Source: Parietichytrium sp. I65-24A (Eukaryota; Sar; Bigyra; Thraustochytrida; Thraustochytriidae). From it: 33,045 nucleotides of DNA. Of the stretch, positions 28,279 to 33,045 are shown piece by piece; the first letter of the stretch is position 1, and each line of letters begins with the position of its first letter. The notes under the pieces are model-generated. The model had not been told where the DNA came from and did no database searches. It saw nothing but the letters and a program-made list of their open reading frames with translations. The DNA is taken from contig BLSF01000142.1 of NCBI GenBank assembly GCA_012862575.1, forward strand, positions 1 to 33,045, written 5' to 3'. Both the position numbers and the translations under genes were made by a program.

Positions 28279-28471
28279 TTTTTACCAGTAATCAATCTCC
28301 TCTTACGACATTATTCTTTCTCTTTCGCTCTTCGATCTTTCTCTTCATTCCTCTTCTTTCTTGACCAATCTGTTCTGAAACATCTGCAGGATCGATAATT
28401 TTCTTTACTTCCGTGGCTGTGCAATGGTGTGCAGATCGAAACAAAAAGAAGCGAAAAAAAAAGGTTACAAG
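28279..28471. other. Spacer between ArsS gene and tRNA cluster
   Basis: Pyrimidine-rich 3' flank of the ArsS gene. It ends with an A9 run (28454-28462) that reads as T9 on the minus strand and is the likely polymerase III terminator of the first tRNA gene. Confidence 0.5.
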
Positions 28472-28543
28472 TGAGGGATACCGGAATTGAACCGATGACT
28501 TTTGGGTCTGGAATCCAATGCTCTACCGCTGAACTAATCCCCC
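28472..28543 (-). tRNA. tRNA-Trp (CCA), copy 1
   Basis: 72 nt folding as a full cloverleaf on the minus strand: acceptor GGGGGAT/ATCCCTC (one G-T), D arm GTTC...GAGC, anticodon loop TTCCAGA (anticodon CCA), five-base variable loop, T arm ATCGG-TTCAATT-CCGGT, discriminator A. Internal A box (TTAGTTCAGCGG) and B box (GGTTCAATTCC) match polymerase III promoters. The anticodon stem has an A-C mismatch at 31-39. No intron; CCA is not encoded. A T9 run follows on the minus strand. Confidence 0.93.
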
Positions 28544-28881
28544 ACCTAGTATCGCAGCTCTGTTACGAGTCACGAGGTGCTATAGATCGACCTTCAGCAC
28601 TAGTTATTCCACACGCGAAATTTCTCTTCCCGTGTCCAAAAAAGGAATGGAAAGGCAACCTGACAACTGTCAGCACTCAAGTTCATGGGGAACGCGATTC
28701 TCACATCGGCAAATCGAATAGCAAGCAAGGAATCACAAATAACAGTCAATTTATTCATAAGAAATAAAATTCAACCAAACCGAAAGCGTTATCTTCTGTT
28801 TCAGTCAAATGTGGGTCTCACTCACTACAAGGGTACTCGATCAACAAAAGAAAAAAGAAAAAAGAAAAAGAAAGGTACAAG
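28544..28881. other. Spacer between tRNA copies 1 and 2
   Basis: No ORF or RNA gene recognised. The right end (28850-28872) is an A/G-rich run that gives the T5 terminator of tRNA copy 2 on the minus strand. Confidence 0.5.
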
Positions 28882-28981
28882 TGAGGGATACCGGAATTGA
28901 ACCGATGACTTTTGGGTCTGGAATCCAATGCTCTACCGCTGAACTAATCCCCCACCACCAGCTAATGAACACCAGTTGGTT
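28864..28981 (+). repeat. 118-bp inverted repeat, left arm (contains tRNA copy 2)
   Basis: Reverse complement of 29311-29428 with a single difference (position 28970 against 29322). It covers the tRNA, 28 bp of 5' flank and the terminator side. The spacer between arms is 329 bp. Confidence 0.9.
28882..28953 (-). tRNA. tRNA-Trp (CCA), copy 2
   Basis: Identical over all 72 nt to copies 1 and 3, with the same anticodon CCA and the same A31-C39 mismatch. A T5 run (plus 28865-28869) follows on the minus strand. Confidence 0.93.
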
Positions 28982-29338
28982 GACAGAATTGCACAGGCTG
29001 GACTGTATCTAATTTTCAAAACATCAGTCGCACAGAACAGAAGAATGAGTTTTTGAGAACAGAATAGCAAAACAAGAATAGCAAAATTTTAGACAAACTT
29101 CTTGAACTCAGTGCTTATTGCTTCTTCAAGCCTGCGAACATCCGCGAACTCTTCTTGACACGTGAAACCTCAGTTTGGGACCGCATTCAGCGATATTTAT
29201 GAAGATGTGTGCTGGAACTTTGCGGCGTAAGACATCTCGGCGATCTCGTCGATCTCGTTGGCACCGCTGAAGGTACAGCTTTGATAGAGTGCTGTTCAGG
29301 GATTAGCAGTAACCAACTGGTATTCATTAGCTGGTGGT
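28954..29338. other. Spacer between divergent tRNA copies 2 and 3
   Basis: The outer edges belong to the inverted-repeat arms (to 28981 and from 29311). The 329-bp centre is unique and shows no gene. Confidence 0.5.
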
Positions 29339-29428
29339 GGGGGATTAGTTCAGCGGTAGAGCATTGGATTCCAGACCCAAAAGTCATCGGTTCAATTCCG
29401 GTATCCCTCACTTGTACCTTTCTTTTTC
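29311..29428 (-). repeat. 118-bp inverted repeat, right arm (contains tRNA copy 3)
   Basis: Partner of 28864-28981, 117 of 118 positions complementary. Because the arms include flanking DNA, the pair arose by inverted duplication of a segment rather than by independent tRNA insertion. Confidence 0.9.
29339..29410 (+). tRNA. tRNA-Trp (CCA), copy 3
   Basis: Plus-strand copy identical to the two minus-strand genes. T5 at 29423-29427, and a longer T run further on, provide termination. Confidence 0.93.
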
Positions 29429-29915
29429 GTTCCTTTTTTCGTTCTTTTTGGTTTGCATCGTGACCGTGCAAAGTTGTTTTTTTTTTTTTTTTTTTTTGAA
29501 TTGTGAATTGGAATTTGAAATCATTCGTCAGAGAGACCTCGTTGGTTGAAGTTCCGCACTTTCCTGAAGCTCCGTTGCATAATTTTGCATGTTGGGGGAA
29601 AAACCGGTGCCCAAGCTTCTCGACCCGGACATCACAGCAGCCTTTTGCACATTTACGTTCAAGTTTGTCTGACTCAGAGAAGTACTGTTGCACGGCCAGG
29701 TCAGGCAAGAGCCCGGATAATTCCGGGGAAACCAACAATATTAAAAATTCTTTTGTAGACCGCGTAAGTTCAGATTACGGACAGACTTCAGCCTTTAGAT
29801 CGGAAACTTCCCTCGCTCTGATTTCGACGCCCTTGCAAAGAGAAAAGAGAAAAGATTCTACACACTTTGAGGAAAAACGCCAAATTCTATCTTTCATTTT
29901 TAGCGGAGCGCGAGT
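29411..29915. other. Spacer with T21 homopolymer, 3' flank of the ARM gene
   Basis: Contains T-runs after the tRNA, an uninterrupted T21 at 29477-29497, then about 400 bp of ordinary sequence. On the minus strand this is the 3' flank of the armadillo gene; the T21 reads as A21 there, 419 bp beyond its stop codon. Confidence 0.5.
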
Positions 29916-32900
29916 CTACGAACTTGGGAATGAGATTGCCTCAAGCAGCCCGTGAAGAAAGCCTTTCCGGCGCGAGTTTAGCGTTTCCAGTGCGGCTTTC
30001 GCGTACTTTTGCACTTCAGCATTTCCCGGATGCGCTTGCATGGCCACAACGATCTGCTCAGCAGCGTTTAATTCCTTCAATTTGATTTTATTTTCAGAAT
30101 TCACAGCGAGATTCCAGAGCGCCCCGCACGCGTTTTCTTGCACACCTGCATTCTTCGGATGCGCTTGCATGGCGGCGAGGATCCGTTGAGCAGCGTTTAG
30201 TTTCATCAATTTGATTTGATTTTCAGAATTCACAGCGAGATTCCAAAGCGCTGCGCATGCTAGTATTTGCACTTCGGCATTCTCCGGATGCGCTTGCATG
30301 GCCGCGACGATCCGCTCACCAGCGTTTTGTTGCATCAATTTGATTTCATTTTCAAAATTTTCAGCGAGATTCAAAAGCGTCCCGCANTGCATGGCCGCGA
30401 CGATCCGCTCAGCAGCGTTTTGTTCCATCAACTTGATTTGATTTTCAAATCTGACAGCGAGATTCCGAAGCGCCCCGCACGCCTGTTCTTGCACACCTCC
30501 ATTTTCCGGATGTGCTTGCATGGCCGCGACGATCCGCTCAGCAGCGTTTTGTTGCATCAATTTGATATCATTTTTTAAATTTTTGACGAGATTCCAAAGC
30601 GCCCCGCACGTTAGTCTTTGCACTTCGGCATTTCCTTGATGCGCTCGCATGGCCGCGACGATCCGCTCAGCAGCGTTTTGTTGCATCATTTTGATTTGAT
30701 TTTCAGAATTCACAGCGAGATTCCGAAGCGCCCCGCACGCCTGTTCTTGCACGCCTCCATTCTCCGGATGCGCTTGCATGGCCGCGACGATCCGCTCAGC
30801 AGCGTTTTGTTGCATTAATTTTATTTGATTTCCAGAATTCACAGCGAGATTCCGAAGCGCCCCGCACGCCTGTTCTTGCACACCTTCATTCTCCGGATGC
30901 GCTTGCATGGCCGCGACGATCCGCTCAGCAGCGTTTTGTTGCATCAATTTGATTTGATTTTCAGAATTCACAGCGAGATTCCAAAGCGCCCCGCACGCAT
31001 TCTTTTGCACACCTGCATTCTCCGGATGCGCTTGCATGGCCGCGACGGTCCGCTCACCAGCATTTAGTTCCATCAATTTTATTTTATTTTCAGAATTCAC
31101 AGCGAGATTCAAAAGCGCCCCGCACGCTTTCTCTTGCACACCTGCATTCTCCGGATGCGCTTGCATGGCCGCGACGATCCGCTCAGCAGCGTTTTGTTGC
31201 ATCAATTTGATTTGATTTTCAGAATTCACAGCGAGATTCAAAAGCGCCCCGCACGCTTTTTCTTGCACACCTGCACTCTTCGGATGCGCTTGCATGGCCG
31301 CGACGATCCGCTCAGCAGAGTTTTGTTCCACCAATATTAATTGATTTTCAGAATTCACAGCGAGATTCCGAAGCGCCCCGCACGCCTGTTCTTGCACACC
31401 TACATTCTCCGGATGAGCGTGCATGGCCGCGACGGTCCGCTCACCAGCATTTAGTTCCATCAATTTTATTTTATTTTCAGAATTCACAGCGAGATTCAAA
31501 AGCGCCCCGCACGCTTTCTCTTGCACACCTGCATTCTCCGGATGCGCTTGCATGGCCGCGACGATCCGCTCAGCAGCGTTTTGTTGCATCAATTTGATTT
31601 GATTTTCAGAATTCACAGCGAGATTCCAAAGCGCCCCGCACGCATTCTTTTGCACACCTGCATTCTCCGGATGCGCTTGCATGGCCGCGACAATCCGCTC
31701 AGCAGCGTTTAGTTCCATCAATTTGATTTGATTTTCAGAATTCACAGCGAGATTCCAAAGCGCCCCGCACGCATTCTTTTGCACACCTGCATTCTCCGGA
31801 TGCGCTTGCATGGCCGCGACGGTCCGCTCACCAGCATTTAGTTCCATCAATTTTATTTTATTTTCAGAATTCACAGCGAGATTCCGAAGCGCCCCGCACG
31901 CATTCTTTTGCACACCTGCATTCTCCGGGTGCGCTTGCATGGCCGCGACGGTCCGCTCACCAGCATTTAGTTCCATCAATTTTATTTTATTTTCTGAATA
32001 CACAGCGAGAAACCAAAGCGCTGCGCATGCTAGTCTTTGTACCTCGGCATTCCCCGGATGTGCTTGCATGGCCGCGAGGATCCGCTCAGCAGCGTTTTGT
32101 GCCATCAATTTTATTTGATTTTCACAATTCGCAGCGAGATTCCAAAGCGCTCCGCATGCATTTTCTTGCACACTTGCATTCCCCGGATGCGCTTGCATGG
32201 CCGCGACGATCCGCTGAGCAGAGTTTTGTTGCATCAATTTGATTTGATTTTCAGAATTCACAGCGAGATTCCAGAGCACCCAGCATGCATTTTCTTGCAC
32301 CTTTGCATTCCCCGGATGCGCTTGCATGGCCGCGACAATCCGCTGAGCAGCATTTAGTTTCATCAATTTTATTTTATTTTCAGAATTCACAGCGAGATTC
32401 CGAAGCGCTGCGCATGCAAGTCTTTGCACTTCGGCATTCCCCGGATGCGCTTGCATGGCCGCGACGATTCGCTCAGCAGCGTTTTGTTGCATCAATTTGA
32501 TTTGATTTTCAGAATTCACAGCGAGATTCAAAAGCGCCCCGCACGCTTTTTCTTGCACACCTGCATTCTTCGGATGCTCTTGCATGGCAGCGACGATCCG
32601 CTCAGCAGCGTTTCGTTGCATTAATTTTATTTTATTTTCAGAATTCCCAGCGAGATTCTGAAGCGCTGCGCATGCTAGTCTTTGCACTTCGGCATTCCCC
32701 AGGTGCGCTTGCATGGCCGCGACGATTCGCTCAGCAGCGTTTTGTTCCATCAATTTGATTTTATTTTCAAAATTTACAGCGAGACTCTGAAGCGCTGCAC
32801 ATGCTAGTCTTGCACCTCGGCATTTTCCGCATGCGCTTGCATGGCCGCGACGATTCGCTCAGCAGCGTTTTGTTCCATCAATTTTATTTTATTTTCAGAA

Positions 32901-33045
32901 TTCGCAGCGAGATTCCAAAACACTCCACATGCCTTTCCTTGCACACTTGCATTCCCCGGATGCGCTTGCATAGCCGCGACAATCCGCTGAGCAGCATTTA
33001 GTTCCATCAATTTTATTTTATTTTCTGAATACACAGCTAGAAACC
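29916..33045 (-). CDS. Armadillo-repeat protein, about 24 near-identical 43-residue repeats (5' end outside window)
   Basis: On the minus strand the frame runs to TAG at 29916-29918 and enters from beyond the right edge, so the start is not visible. The repeat consensus, in two parts, is NAAERIVAAMQAHPENAGVQ and KNACGALWNLAVNSENQIKL. It has the ARM helix 3 pattern (GAL.NLA.N.ENQ) with the conserved Asn that usually lines the peptide-binding groove. Twenty-two units lie between 29916 and 32753 and about two and a half upstream. The last unit is divergent and ends in a short helix (KGFLHGLLEAISFPSS). Two defects occur: an undetermined base at 30387 where a unit is 36 bp short, and loss of one T at about 32808-32811 that breaks the frame. 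Either may be an assembly error in a near-identical array. Function is probably protein binding; no specific homologue recognised. Confidence 0.85.
29990..33045 (-). repeat. 129-bp tandem repeat array encoding ARM repeats
   Basis: The CATGGCCGCGAC landmark recurs every 129 bp (for example 30168, 30297, 30519, 32712, 32969), except for a 93-bp step at the N (30297 to 30390) and a 128-bp step at the frameshift (32712 to 32840). Blocks of about 210 bp are identical at a distance of 387 bp (three units), for instance from 31035 and from 31422, showing recent multi-unit duplication. Confidence 0.9.

Noticed and set aside
29477-29497. T21 run as the tail of a tRNA-derived SINE
   Set aside because: The tRNA is on the plus strand, where a retroposon would carry an A-tail, not a T-run; no target-site duplication was seen.
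30267-33001. Many plus-strand ORFs (MHFGILRMRLHGRDDPLSSV-like)
   Set aside because: These are antisense readings of the ARM repeats, repeated only because the DNA is repeated.
29916-33045. Regularly spaced repeats as a CRISPR array
   Set aside because: The period is 129 bp with no unique spacers, and the repeats encode a clear armadillo consensus in one frame.

Overview
The window reads as nuclear DNA of an intron-poor microbial eukaryote. Evidence: one clean spliceosomal intron (GTAAGT...CAAG, 90 nt), AATAAA signals after several stop codons, no operons, a TOG/HEAT protein of the kind found in ciliated or flagellated cells, a mitochondrial TMEM65-type protein, a DEP-containing sterol-glucosyltransferase-like enzyme, a PARP-type ADP-ribosyltransferase, and RNA polymerase III style tRNA genes with internal A and B boxes. 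A flagellate protist or alga (for example a stramenopile) fits, but the lineage cannot be fixed from the sequence alone.

Layout. 1-411: 3' end of a WD40 gene cut by the window edge. 675-1830: a decayed Fanzor/TnpB-type RNA-guided nuclease gene, followed by strong hairpins where its guide (omega) RNA would lie. 2163-3188: WDR53-like WD40 protein. 3189-6200: long non-coding stretch. 6201-8219: four-pass membrane protein with a very large Cys-containing ectodomain. 9199-12561: TOG/HEAT protein resembling TOGARAM/crescerin. 14412-17303: DEP + C2-like + GT28 glycosyltransferase. 17771-18934 (minus, two exons): TMEM65 core flanked by EF-hands. 19411-21963: WD40/acidic/coiled-coil protein with an N-terminal hexanucleotide-encoded tract. 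22218-23483 (minus): PARP-family catalytic domain with an altered catalytic triad. 23484-26913: mostly non-coding, with one possible structured RNA. 26914-28278: ArsS-type radical SAM protein with an added N-terminal membrane anchor. 28472-29410: three identical tRNA-Trp(CCA) genes, two of them forming a 118-bp inverted repeat. 29916-33045 (minus, continues past the window): armadillo protein of about 24 nearly identical 43-residue repeats, with one assembly N and one single-base frameshift.

The genes do not form a pathway. The most notable items are the Fanzor relic with its candidate omega-RNA, the EF-hand/TMEM65 fusion (a plausible Ca2+-gated mitochondrial ion transporter), the membrane-anchored ArsS, the ADP-ribosyltransferase lacking two of three usual triad residues, and the recently amplified ARM array. 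Non-coding DNA is rich in 6-9 bp units repeated three or four times, and a CAGTCAGTC-type motif recurs upstream of four successive plus-strand genes.
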